Source: Helicobacter vulpis (GTDB taxonomy: Bacteria > Campylobacterota > Campylobacteria > Campylobacterales > Helicobacteraceae). From it: a DNA stretch of 64,000 nt. Location of the stretch: NCBI RefSeq assembly GCF_003660395.1, contig NZ_QXQT01000007.1, forward strand, positions 1-64,000, given 5' to 3'. This document shows positions 1-8,205 of this stretch, one piece after another (within the stretch, counting starts at the first letter, position 1; every line of letters begins with the position of its first letter). The position numbers and the translations under genes are program-made. The notes beneath the pieces are model-generated. The model did no database searches, had not been told where the DNA came from, and saw only the letters and a program-made list of their open reading frames with translations.

Positions 1-2
1 AT

Positions 3-131
3 TACATAGACACATGGGATCAAAACCACATTATGGCTAAATTGTATTTTAACTGGCAACAAGACCCCAAGCACCCCAAGTTTTTAGGCACAGGCACAAG
101 TGGCCGCCCAATACAGCCATCAAGTATTTAG
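3..131 (+). pseudogene. C-terminal fragment of an unidentified CDS
   Basis: An open frame runs from the window edge to a TAG at 129-131 and encodes about 42 residues (contains DPKHPKFLGTGTSGRP). It could be the true end of a gene that starts outside the window, or a fragment, because the next 200 bases hold only short broken frames. I do not recognise the protein and infer no function. Confidence 0.3.
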
Positions 132-348
132 TTTGCCGGGCTTTAGCTTGCCATCCGCGCGCAGAGACAGAAGTTTATTAACCATGCTAGGGTCATCTAT
201 GAAGCTAGATTAAGTAGGCACTATGTTTTTGAAGCAAACCCTAAGTTTTAAGAGAGAAATCCATGGACTTGAAGCATTAAAAAACCCAAAGTTTATAGAT
301 GCTAAAAAATTGTTTCTATCTTGAAACTTTTCAAGCTTGGAGGTAGCT
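132..348. other. Degenerate stretch without an intact gene
   Basis: Only short open stretches are visible. One is a 33-codon frame beginning ATG at 223 without a convincing ribosome binding site; another (about 147-250) ends in FEANPKF then TAA. Together with the truncated frame before it, this looks like remains of decayed genes. No promoter or RNA gene is evident. Confidence 0.35.
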
Positions 349-753
349 GTGTTTGTTAGATGCGCGTTTGTCTTGTTGTTAGTTCTGATGTGTCTTGAAG
401 CTAAGGATTTTGTGATCCAGTGTCAGAAATGTATCATCACGGCTAATCTTAGCGATGCAGAGATCGCCCAAACCAAAAAAGAAATGGGCGAAGAGGCTTT
501 TTATGTCATGGCTGACGATGTCAGCTATGACAACTATGTAACTAGGAACTATGCAGAGGCTAATCATATCCCCTATATTGTCGTGGATAAGGATTATAAT
601 TATTTGGTTACACCCCAGCAAAGAGTCAAAATGGAGAATAAATGGGGTTATTGGCTTTATGCGCGCGGCAAGCCTATTAAGTTTTTCTCCGACCTATCTG
701 ATGAAGACATCAACGCCTATTTTGCGATCAAACATCCTAAAACCCCTCAATAA
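349..753 (+). CDS. Small exported protein with a CxxC motif, unknown function
   Basis: The start is taken as GTG 349 because GGAGG at 339-343 lies five bases upstream; a longer in-frame TTG at 337 would overlap that site. The product is 134 residues with a hydrophobic N-terminal signal (FVRCAFVLLLVLMCLEA), so export to the periplasm is likely. A CQKC motif just after the predicted cleavage region could be a redox or metal site, but the body of the protein shows no thioredoxin fold that I can recognise. It precedes the secreted-protein family at 793 by 39 bases, in the same orientation, suggesting an exported-protein island. Confidence 0.6.
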   Translation: MFVRCAFVLLLVLMCLEAKDFVIQCQKCIITANLSDAEIAQTKKEMGEEAFYVMADDVSYDNYVTRNYAEANHIPYIVVDKDYNYLVTPQQRVKMENKWGYWLYARGKPIKFFSDLSDEDINAYFAIKHPKTPQ

Positions 754-792
754 TTTACTCCGCGCTTAAAAACCCAAATTACACTAAGACCC

Positions 793-1707
793 ATGGATAC
801 ACAAGAGATTTTTGCAAGGGTGCTAGTCTTTACCTTTAGTCTATGCCTCTCTTGGCAAAGCCTACATGCCTTAGAACTCAAAGAGGCGCAAGCGGTGGTG
901 AAAAAATGGGTAGATGATTATTGGAAAGATTCGGATGGGATAAAAGGGGAATGTATCCACAATGATGATAGCAAGCAGTGGAGCGAAACTATCTATGATC
1001 AAGAAGATGCCCGCATATTAACCAAAACCCCCCATGACAAACCGGACAAATCCAAAGCCTACACCTTGATTTTTTATCGGGGTTGTGCTTTGTTTGTGGG
1101 GGCTAGACCCATTGATGGCGTGCACACATGCATGGGTATTTTGCATAAGGGGCAATTATCTAAGGGGTTTTGCACCGACACACCCCTAGACATTGAGGTT
1201 AAAAATAATCTCTTGGTGATCTCAGCAAAATACCAAGAGGTTGAAATCGATGATCATTACTCCGTCGATCAATATGCCTTTGAAATGTTGCGGGGGCGTT
1301 TTTATCTACGCACTTATAGCAAACAAGTTTTTTCTTGCCACGATCCAGATAATGCGCATGAGTGTCCCGATCCTGGTCTAGCTTATCTCTATTGTTTTTT
1401 AGGATGCGATCCGATGAAATTGCTTGGCAGCCATCTTTATTATAGCCAACCTAGGGACGATCCACAGGGCAAATTTAGAATTTCTATGCAAGATTTTTTG
1501 TATTTTTGGGGCAAGGAGGGGCTAGATGATTATGTAAGAGGATATAACGACTACATGGATTTTTTTGGCAGGGATGTACTCTTGTATAAGCTAAGAAGCG
1601 CGTGTTTTGAGAGTCAAAAATGTAAGTTTCTTAATCTCAAAGCCTTACATGAAGTGTGCGATAAGAATATATACACGCAAGGGCGTTGTTTGTATAGCAC
1701 TGATTAA
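793..1707 (+). CDS. Secreted protein, tandem family, copy 1
   Basis: A 304-residue product with an N-terminal signal (VLVFTFSLCLSWQSLHALE), so probably periplasmic or secreted. The body carries a conserved block starting TCMGILHKGQLSKGFCT (about residues 113-131) and ending with YYSQPRDDPQGKFRISMQDF (about 216-235), both shared with the next gene. Several cysteines sit in the C-terminal third (CHDPDNAHECPDP, CFLGCDP), consistent with disulfides formed in the periplasm. I do not recognise the family and no catalytic motif is visible. No clear Shine-Dalgarno was seen before ATG 793. Copy 3 at 2980 is nearly identical but has a stop codon. Confidence 0.7.
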   Translation: MDTQEIFARVLVFTFSLCLSWQSLHALELKEAQAVVKKWVDDYWKDSDGIKGECIHNDDSKQWSETIYDQEDARILTKTPHDKPDKSKAYTLIFYRGCALFVGARPIDGVHTCMGILHKGQLSKGFCTDTPLDIEVKNNLLVISAKYQEVEIDDHYSVDQYAFEMLRGRFYLRTYSKQVFSCHDPDNAHECPDPGLAYLYCFLGCDPMKLLGSHLYYSQPRDDPQGKFRISMQDFLYFWGKEGLDDYVRGYNDYMDFFGRDVLLYKLRSACFESQKCKFLNLKALHEVCDKNIYTQGRCLYSTD

Positions 1708-1717
1708 AGGAGGTTTT

Positions 1718-2956
1718 ATGCGTTGGGTTGTCGTTTTTTTATTATGTCTGCGAATCGCCTGTGCCTTTAGTTTTGAAGAAGAGGTACTTTGGCTGGGTGA
1801 TGGCAGGTCTAATGCGCATATCCAAGCTACCTATCCGGAGTGGTTTTGTGATCGCTATAAAGCTAAAGATCAAGCCCTGCACGATCAGGTGATCTGCGAT
1901 GTTTCTGATGTAGGCATGACAGAGTTTAACAATATCGCTTTAACTATGCTCCATCGCTTTTATACAGATTATTACCAATATGTGCGCGCGCGCGTGAGCC
2001 CAGAGGATCGCCAAAAGGTGCGCCAGATCTCCCTGAAATACATTTATAAGGAGGGTAAGGAGTGCAGTGCCACCATGCATGAACAATACAGCTTGGCAGA
2101 AAAAGAGGGCATCAATCTGCACACCATGCCTTTTTTTGAAGAAATCAGATGTATGGAGGAGAATTATCTCAGTGCTTTTCAAGAGATCACGCGCCTACTC
2201 TTCAACAATCCTACATACGCGCCCATTTTTGCGCAATTTTTCTATCCTAATGCGTCAAAATATCGCAAACTCATTTTTGTGAGCAAAGACAAAGAGGCAT
2301 TAGCCAATAGAGACCCTACTGACTATGGCTACTCATATACTTTTATGGGGCAGGTGGCACAGGATAATTTGATCGATCAAAGGGGTAGATGGCTCAAGCC
2401 AGAGCTTAAAAAGGCGCACGATCAGGTGCAACAATGGTTAGCCACCTATTTAAAAGGCAAGCACACGCAGAAATTCACAGCTAACATGCAAACCATGACA
2501 CACCATCAAGAAACTTACACCTTTATTTTTGCAGATTTTAATCATTGGGGCACACATTATTACACCTGCATGGGTATTTTGCACGCTAAACACTTAGAGC
2601 GTGGGTTTTGCACTGATAGGAAGGGATTAGGTGTGGGCATGCAACTTACCACCAAAGGGACCTTTTTTACTCTCCGTTTGAGCGATCGTTTAAAGCCAGG
2701 CAGTGATCTTGCTCATAGGGATTATTTCACCTTCAAGCTGGTAGGTCATCAGTTTTATTTGCACCAATACAGCCAAGAAGTGCTTACCTGTCGGGGGAGT
2801 TGTTATGATTTAGATTATGACACATCGGTACTACGCACCCAAATTTTTTACCGCCAAAGCAGGGACGATCCCCAAAACCAACACCCTATTTCTTTGCAAA
2901 CCTTCTTTGAGAGCCTCAACAATGGCAATTTTGAAAATCTAATCCATCCAATCTAA
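1718..2956 (+). CDS. Secreted protein, tandem family, larger diverged copy 2
   Basis: The start is ATG 1718, just after AAAGGAGG at 1707-1713; the open frame extends upstream into the previous gene but without a better site. The product is 412 residues with signal peptide MRWVVVFLLCLRIACA. Roughly the first 240 residues are unlike the flanking copies. The C-terminal 160 share the block YTCMGILHAKHLERGFCTD and the QSRDDPQNQHPISLQTFF signature. So a shared C-terminal domain is joined to a different N-terminal part. It follows copy 1 by 10 bases and is likely cotranscribed. The function is unknown. Confidence 0.7.
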   Translation: MRWVVVFLLCLRIACAFSFEEEVLWLGDGRSNAHIQATYPEWFCDRYKAKDQALHDQVICDVSDVGMTEFNNIALTMLHRFYTDYYQYVRARVSPEDRQKVRQISLKYIYKEGKECSATMHEQYSLAEKEGINLHTMPFFEEIRCMEENYLSAFQEITRLLFNNPTYAPIFAQFFYPNASKYRKLIFVSKDKEALANRDPTDYGYSYTFMGQVAQDNLIDQRGRWLKPELKKAHDQVQQWLATYLKGKHTQKFTANMQTMTHHQETYTFIFADFNHWGTHYYTCMGILHAKHLERGFCTDRKGLGVGMQLTTKGTFFTLRLSDRLKPGSDLAHRDYFTFKLVGHQFYLHQYSQEVLTCRGSCYDLDYDTSVLRTQIFYRQSRDDPQNQHPISLQTFFESLNNGNFENLIHPI

Positions 2957-2979
2957 AAACCCAAATTACACTAAGACCC

Positions 2980-3927
2980 ATGGACACACAAGAGATTTTT
3001 ACAAGGGTGCTAGTCTTTATCTTTAGTCTATGCCTTTCTTGGCACAGCCTACACGCCTTAGAGCCCAAAGAGGCGCAAGTAATAGTGAAAAAATGAGTCA
3101 ATGACTATTGGAAGCAGTATGCGGATGCGATAGAAAAAAGGGCATGTATCTACAATGATAACAGCTTGCAGTGGAGCGAAACGATCTATAATCAAGAAGA
3201 TGCCCGCGCATTAACCAAAACCCCCCATGACAAGCCCAATAAGTCCAAAGTCTACACTTTGATTTTTTATCAAGGCTGTGTTGTGTTTTCGGGGGCTCAA
3301 CCCCCCGATTATTTGTATACATGCATGGGTATTTTGCATAAGGGGCAATTATCTAAGGGGTTTTGCACCAACAAACCCCTAATCATTGAGGTTAAAAATA
3401 ATCTCTTGGTGATCTCAGAACAATATCAGGAGGTTGAAACCGGGCATTACTCCGCCAACCAATACGCCTTTGAAATGTTACAGGGGCGTTTTTATCTGCG
3501 CACTTATAGCAAACAAGTTTTTTCTTGCCACGATCCAGATAATGCGCATAGATGCCCCGATCCCGGTCTAGTTTATCTCGACTATTTGGGAGGCGATCTG
3601 ATAAAACTTCTTGGTAGCCATCTTTATTACAGCCAACCTAGGGACGATCCGCAGGGCAAATTTAGAATTTCTATGCAAGATTTTTTGTATTTTTGGGGCA
3701 AGGAGGGGCTAGATAGTTTTGTACAAGGAGGTAGCGACTATATGGTTCTTAAGTCAGGAGGAGATAATAGCTATTGGAAATTTTTTGGCAGTGATGGACT
3801 CTTGTATGAGCTAAGAAGAGCATGCTTTAGAAATCAAAAATGTCAGTTTCTTAATCCCAAAGCCTTGCATGAGGTGCGCGATAAGAATATAGCTGCGCAA
3901 GACTATTGTTGGTATAGTGTTGATTAG
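2980..3927 (+). pseudogene. Secreted protein family copy 3, interrupted by a nonsense codon
   Basis: The frame from ATG 2980 is a close paralogue of the gene at 793. At 3094-3096 a TGA stands where copy 1 has the TGG of KKWVDDYW, ending translation after 38 residues. The rest of the frame stays open to 3927 and keeps the TCMGILHKGQLSKGFCT block and the QPRDDPQGKFRIS signature. An internal restart would lack the signal peptide. It also carries a short in-frame insertion around 3740-3775 relative to copy 1. A single substitution with the rest preserved suggests recent inactivation, or a sequence error. Confidence 0.75.
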
Positions 3928-3953
3928 CAGAACATGGGCAAATGAGGAACAAA

Positions 3954-4160
3954 ATGAAATTTTTCATCTTTTTACAAAAATCCCAACGCTTGCACATTTA
4001 GTATAGCGATGAGGATTGGTATCCACCCAATCCACCCATGAGCAGTCGGATCAGAAGACTTAAGTTTTTAGACGATCGTAGTGCGATCTATGCAGTGGAT
4101 ACCCACCCTCTTAAATATTTCACGAGCAAACCAAAAAAGACATTCGGAGTGGAAAAATGA
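3954..4160 (+). pseudogene. Short CDS with internal stop, unidentified
   Basis: ATG 3954 is preceded by GAGGAAC and opens a 68-codon frame broken once by TAG at 3999-4001, then open through HPLKYFTSKPKKTFGVEK to TGA 4158. The conserved-looking second half suggests a decayed small gene or the tail of a larger one. No family is recognised. It follows directly on the duplicated secreted family and may be part of the same decaying island. Confidence 0.4.
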
Positions 4161-4180
4161 GTAAAAAGCGCATGCCTGCA

Positions 4181-4660
4181 TTAATTTGTGTGAAAAGAAT
4201 TTGATCTGCCACGTTGCTGGGCGTGGGTGAGCGCGACAGCTAGGGCATCTGTGATATCTAGGGGTTTGATGGTATTCTTCAAACCCAAGATTTTTTTAAC
4301 CATGAACGCGACTTGTTCCTTGCTCGCCTTGCCATGCCCACTGATGGCGCGCTTAATCTGCAAGGGAGTGTATTGGCTAAAATGCCCTATGCGCTGCAAG
4401 ATCTTTAAACTCAACGCCCCCCTGAATTGGGCGAGTTTGAGCACACTCTTAGGATTATAGGCGTAAAAAATATCCTCAATAGCCACCTCTGCAACGGGAT
4501 AGATGCTTAAAATTTGCTCCAAGCCCTCTACCATCTCTAAAATCTGGGTTTGCAGGGGGGCTTCGTGGATATGGATAAAACCTGCGCCCACCAATTTACT
4601 CTGCATGTCTATAATCCCATAGCCGCATTTGCGACTCCCCGGATCGATGCCCAAAATCAT
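4181..4660 (-). CDS. ruvC: Crossover junction endodeoxyribonuclease RuvC
   Basis: A 159-residue Holliday junction resolvase, which nicks four-way DNA junctions symmetrically after RuvAB branch migration. The family signature is present: [14 protein letters not shown] at the N-terminus (first catalytic Asp), [14 protein letters not shown] (Glu), and [13 protein letters not shown] near the C-terminus (acidic pair). The length is normal for the family. The start is ATG 4660, which overlaps the TGA of the upstream chemoreceptor gene (TGATG), so translational coupling is likely; an in-frame TTG one codon earlier is less likely. Confidence 0.95.
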   Translation of the reverse strand: MILGIDPGSRKCGYGIIDMQSKLVGAGFIHIHEAPLQTQILEMVEGLEQILSIYPVAEVAIEDIFYAYNPKSVLKLAQFRGALSLKILQRIGHFSQYTPLQIKRAISGHGKASKEQVAFMVKKILGLKNTIKPLDITDALAVALTHAQQRGRSNSFHTN

Positions 4661-6333
4661 CAAGATTTGAACTGGTTGATATTGTGATCCAAACTATCCG
4701 TAGTTTCGCGCAAACTCTCCGTAGATTTGATGATTTTGGCGGCTTCTACGGCGTTACTGGCGTTGATCGCTCCAATCCCCTCAAAGAGGGGAGTCATGTC
4801 CTCAATGTCTTTTTTAGTCCCTACAAAATTTCCAATAGAGGTGCTCACCCGCTGTACAACGGATTCTAGATTGTCATTCATATCTTGAAACTTTTTTTGC
4901 ATTTCTAGGCCCACGCTATTGAGCTCTTCGATCTTTTTGGAATTCAAATTCATTTGCGTGGAAACATCGCTAATTTCCTGTACAATCACCCCAATGGTGG
5001 AGTTGATCTCTGCCAAACTCTTTTGGGTACGCGCGGCCAAATTGCGCACTTCATCAGCCACCACCGCAAACCCGCGCCCATGTTCACCCGCGCGCGCGGC
5101 CTCAATGGCGGCGTTCAAGGCCAATAAATTGGTTTGATCGGCGATGTCATCAATGATGTGTAAAATATTCTTCACGCTGTCAGCGTTCTTGCTGAGTTGT
5201 TCTACTTTACAGGCTAATTCTTCCTCCGTTTTTGAGGCCTCTGTAATTTGCCCAAAGAGACTAGAGATCACCCCATTAGAAGTTTGAATCGAACCTTGCA
5301 CCTCTGTTAAGCTCTTTTGGCTTTCTTGGGCTTGATCTAGAGACTTGCCTAAAATTTGGTTGATCTCCTCTGTCCTGCTTTTGATCTGGTTGATCATCGA
5401 AGTACGCTTGCCCATCTCTTCTAGCACCGCTAGAATAGTTGCCTTTAAGGTATTGGCCACTTCGCTATTGTTTTTGCTGGTCTCTTTCATATAGTTGAAG
5501 AACTTCTGCATCGTTTCTACAAAGTGATTTACCCCCTGCCCTACCTTGCCAATTTCATCCTTACCCCTAATCTGAATACGCTGGGTTAGGTCTTTTTCCC
5601 CCTGATTGAAGTCATACATCATTAATACCAGCGTATTCAGGCGTCTGACAATGGTGTAATAGGTGAGTACAGAGGTCAGCACAATGAAGAACGAGACAAT
5701 TAGCACGATGTAGTAAATAAGACTGCGGAGATTCTTCGAAAGTTGTTGGCGGATCTCTTTACGGGTGCTAGCGGTGGCACTCAAGATGTCGCTAAAATAG
5801 GAAGTGGAGACGATCACCATACCACTTGTGGGATCATAATGGCTGTAGGCTACTTTGGGTTCAGGCTTGCCCCCGGCAAATTTGGGCATTTGGTAATAGG
5901 TAAACCCCCCTCCCTTTTTGGCTTGTTCCACGTAGCCGCACACATAGCACACCTTGTCCACACTTAAAATATTCAACCCGCTCTTCCCTACTGTATCTGG
6001 GTTGACTGGGTCAAAGAGCACCGTGCCTTGCATGTCCACCACCACCATATAAATCATGCCCTGATCGTTGTTGATCTTGCCAAAGTACTCTAAAGCCATC
6101 TTTCTAGCTTCTGGCTTGGGGTAGCGCTCATAAAAACCTGCAATCGCCTGTTCAATCAGGTGCGTGTCGTACTCTAAAGTCTTCTCTCTATGGGTCATAT
6201 CGCCCTTTTTCTCACTGCCAATGATCGAATCTATCAGACGATGTTGCTTGTGATTGGCGATCATGATCACCGCCATCCCCACAACAGAGAGGGACAAGAA
6301 AATCGCCCCGATGATTTTAGCCCCAAGACTCAT
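4660..6333 (-). CDS. Methyl-accepting chemotaxis protein, single-Cache-type sensor
   Basis: A 557-residue transmembrane chemoreceptor. A first membrane helix lies at about residues 8-28 and a periplasmic sensor at about 30-200, with the layout of a single Cache domain ([17 protein letters not shown], then [10 protein letters not shown] and [11 protein letters not shown]). A second helix at about 205-230 is followed by a HAMP region ([18 protein letters not shown]) and the signalling hairpin ([20 protein letters not shown]). The sensor holds a closely spaced cysteine pair (VCYVCGY) that might form a disulfide or bind metal. There is no C-terminal receptor-modification pentapeptide. It is the upstream partner of ruvC. 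The ligand is unknown. Confidence 0.92.
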   Translation of the reverse strand: MSLGAKIIGAIFLSLSVVGMAVIMIANHKQHRLIDSIIGSEKKGDMTHREKTLEYDTHLIEQAIAGFYERYPKPEARKMALEYFGKINNDQGMIYMVVVDMQGTVLFDPVNPDTVGKSGLNILSVDKVCYVCGYVEQAKKGGGFTYYQMPKFAGGKPEPKVAYSHYDPTSGMVIVSTSYFSDILSATASTRKEIRQQLSKNLRSLIYYIVLIVSFFIVLTSVLTYYTIVRRLNTLVLMMYDFNQGEKDLTQRIQIRGKDEIGKVGQGVNHFVETMQKFFNYMKETSKNNSEVANTLKATILAVLEEMGKRTSMINQIKSRTEEINQILGKSLDQAQESQKSLTEVQGSIQTSNGVISSLFGQITEASKTEEELACKVEQLSKNADSVKNILHIIDDIADQTNLLALNAAIEAARAGEHGRGFAVVADEVRNLAARTQKSLAEINSTIGVIVQEISDVSTQMNLNSKKIEELNSVGLEMQKKFQDMNDNLESVVQRVSTSIGNFVGTKKDIEDMTPLFEGIGAINASNAVEAAKIIKSTESLRETTDSLDHNINQFKS

Positions 6334-6393
6334 GCATGCTCCTATTCTTAGGATTAAATCTTTACTCTAGCATGAATGTGCTAAGATACGCCC

Positions 6394-6834
6394 ATGCAAG
6401 TACAAACCCGCATCATCTTAGCCCAAAGCGACACCACCGCCGGGCTTTTTAGCACCCACGCGCGCGCGCTCAATGACATCAAGCACAGCCCGCGCCATAA
6501 ACCGCTCTTGCAAGTGGTGGAGAGTTTGCACAAACTTCCCGTGCGCGTACCCTCCATCCATCGCCATTTTGTACGCCACACCCGCGCTAGCTGTATTTAC
6601 CCCACCACCCCCCCCAAAGCCTATAGGGTGGTAAGAGATACCCAAGTACGTGGCTTTTTAAGATTTTTTGGCGCATTGTACAGCACCTCGGCGAATTTAA
6701 GCGGTATGGATTTTGATTTGCAATGGGCGCAAGAGGCGGCACAAATCGTTCTTGAAGATCGACGCGGACTCTACAAAGCCCCCCCCTCAAGCATTGTCAA
6801 GCTCTCGCGCACGCGCAAAAAGCGTTTGCGCTAG
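6394..6834 (+). CDS. Sua5/YciO/YrdC-family protein (short)
   Basis: A 146-residue protein with the family hallmark STSANLSG (about residues 98-105) and an upstream VPSIHRHFV segment. Sua5/TsaC proteins make the threonylcarbamoyl-AMP used for t6A37 in tRNA. This one is shorter than typical TsaC (about 190-200 residues) and its N-terminal KxR-type nucleotide site is not obvious, so it may be a divergent member. The start is ATG 6394. The last bases overlap the convergent gene ending at 6831. The family call is firm; the enzymatic role is inferred. Confidence 0.75.
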   Translation: MQVQTRIILAQSDTTAGLFSTHARALNDIKHSPRHKPLLQVVESLHKLPVRVPSIHRHFVRHTRASCIYPTTPPKAYRVVRDTQVRGFLRFFGALYSTSANLSGMDFDLQWAQEAAQIVLEDRRGLYKAPPSSIVKLSRTRKKRLR

Positions 6835-7307
6835 TGGGTGGGTTGTTTGGATTTTTGCGCAATACTAGCGGGCACAAAGCCGTTCTTTTGTAAATCCTCA
6901 TAGAAAGTCTTGGATTTCAAAGTCGCCTTCCAGTGATTCAAGTAGTCGTATTCGGCATCCACCTCTTCTTTGAGGTTGTCCACATTGCGCACCCTCAGTG
7001 CTAAGGCCTTTTCGATCGCGTTCAGGCGTTTTTGGCGTTGCGAAGGGCTGAGTTTAGCGATATTTTTTGCCAAGACATCTTGAAAATGCTTTTGAAACTC
7101 CGCTTGGCGCTTGGGTGTCATCTTGAGATAGCGATTCTTCATTTCACTCAAATAGGTGATCACCTTGCTAGCCTCCACCTTACCGGCCATGTCCAACATC
7201 TCCTGGTCCGGCTTGGCATGGTATTCTGGGAAGACATTTAACCCGATGGTTTGCGCCCCCAGCACACCCACCAATCCCGAAGCCAAAACAACACTCATAA
7301 ACCTCAT
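6831..7307 (-). CDS. Exported protein resembling the H. pylori HP0232 motility-associated secreted protein
   Basis: A signal peptide (MRFMSVVLASGLVGVLGAQT) is followed by a mostly helical, charged mature region. The start is taken at ATG 7307, where AAAGG is well placed, rather than the ATG two codons earlier, giving 158 residues. The assignment rests mainly on position: in H. pylori a secreted protein implicated in motility sits beside the DsbK-like HP0231, as here. Candidate -10 box TATAAT lies at 7341-7336 on the minus strand. There is one conserved-looking basic region (TPKRQAEFQKHFQ) and no enzyme motif. Confidence 0.7.
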   Translation of the reverse strand: MRFMSVVLASGLVGVLGAQTIGLNVFPEYHAKPDQEMLDMAGKVEASKVITYLSEMKNRYLKMTPKRQAEFQKHFQDVLAKNIAKLSPSQRQKRLNAIEKALALRVRNVDNLKEEVDAEYDYLNHWKATLKSKTFYEDLQKNGFVPASIAQKSKQPTH

Positions 7308-7335
7308 AGGCATCCTTTGTAAAATTTAGACCCGC

Positions 7336-7341
7336 ATTATA
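7336..7341 (-). promoter_or_regulatory. -10 box for the 6831-7307 gene, with adjacent A8 tract
   Basis: Read on the minus strand, TATAAT lies 29 bases before the start codon. A run of eight A (plus strand T at 7344-7351) sits just upstream of it, inside the -35/-10 spacer region. Homopolymers at this place modulate promoter strength in some H. pylori adhesin genes by changing length; whether this one varies is unknown. Confidence 0.5.
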
Positions 7342-7366
7342 GCTTTTTTTTCTAAACCATTAGGAT

Positions 7367-8134
7367 TTATTGGCGTTCGTATAAAAAGGGTACGCTCTCA
7401 ATGCCTGTCGCTAAAACCTTCTTAGTGGTCTCTTTGACTTCTTTGATCTTGTCATCGGGCACTTCTGCGGGGGTGTAGGCGGTGGCGTACACTTTGTTGA
7501 GCAAATCAATTTTGCTTTGCGTGCTATGAGCCTGTTTGACTTGGGTTAGAATGTCTGCAGCCTTGAGTTCAGACTTTTCGCCCAATAACCCGACTACGAC
7601 CATGTGCACATTCGCGTCCTTAAGGCGTTCTTGCACGCGGCGCAATTCGTTTTGGCAATGCGGGCACATGGGATCAGAGACGATATAAAGCTCTTTGGCG
7701 TTCTTATTGCTAGAGGTGAGGGTGATCACATAATCCTTAGGCAACCCGTCAAATAGAGCGTTGATCTTGGCCCCATTGGCCTGTTTGAAATTATGGGTTT
7801 GGGTTTCATGGTAGATCGTGTTGATCAATTTGATGTCTTGATCGTTATTGCTGAAAAACACATTGCTAAGCCCTACTATCAAGGTCCCATTCTTATTAGC
7901 CAATAGGGGGATGTGGTACTTGGTCTCTGGGTCCTCCACCACCACGATCTGAAAATCCCTATTGGATTTCAGGGGTTGCATTTGCAAAACTTGTACAGAC
8001 CTCTTGGTTTGTTTGTGGATGAGCTGTACAATACTGGCACTAATGGCCTTGTTATCCTTGTTCTCTTTAACCCCCGTCTTAGCCCCTACAATCCCCACGC
8101 ACAGCATAAGTACACACAAAAATTGACGCACCAT
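7367..8134 (-). CDS. dsbK: Periplasmic thiol oxidoreductase, DsbK (HP0231) type
   Basis: A 255-residue protein with signal peptide MVRQFLCVLMLCVGIVGAKT and a thioredoxin-fold catalytic domain whose active site is CPHC at residues 157-160 (SDPMCPHCQNEL). A cis-Pro loop is visible near the C-terminus (ESVPFLY). The N-terminal half resembles the dimerisation domain of DsbC/DsbG-like proteins. In H. pylori this protein is the main periplasmic dithiol oxidase. The many cysteine-containing exported proteins in this window are plausible substrates (inference). The neighbouring exported protein matches the H. pylori HP0231-HP0232 arrangement. Confidence 0.85.
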   Translation of the reverse strand: MVRQFLCVLMLCVGIVGAKTGVKENKDNKAISASIVQLIHKQTKRSVQVLQMQPLKSNRDFQIVVVEDPETKYHIPLLANKNGTLIVGLSNVFFSNNDQDIKLINTIYHETQTHNFKQANGAKINALFDGLPKDYVITLTSSNKNAKELYIVSDPMCPHCQNELRRVQERLKDANVHMVVVGLLGEKSELKAADILTQVKQAHSTQSKIDLLNKVYATAYTPAEVPDDKIKEVKETTKKVLATGIESVPFLYERQ

Positions 8135-8205
8135 TCTTCCTTAAGTAAAAATTTTGCACCATTCTAACACCAAATGACTAATAACGCGCTTGATTGCATG
8201 CATGG

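Larger units (their letters stand above)
767..3927 (+). repeat. Tandem segmental duplication (767-1707 and 2954-3927)
   Basis: The 26 bases before the start codon and the following coding region at 767 onward recur almost unchanged at 2954 onward (offset 2187 bases). Similarity begins at TAAAAACCCAAATTACAC, includes the putative leader, and continues to the end of both genes with scattered substitutions and small indels. The copies flank a more diverged paralogue (1718-2956). The structure indicates a duplication that carried the translation signals with it. Confidence 0.8.
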
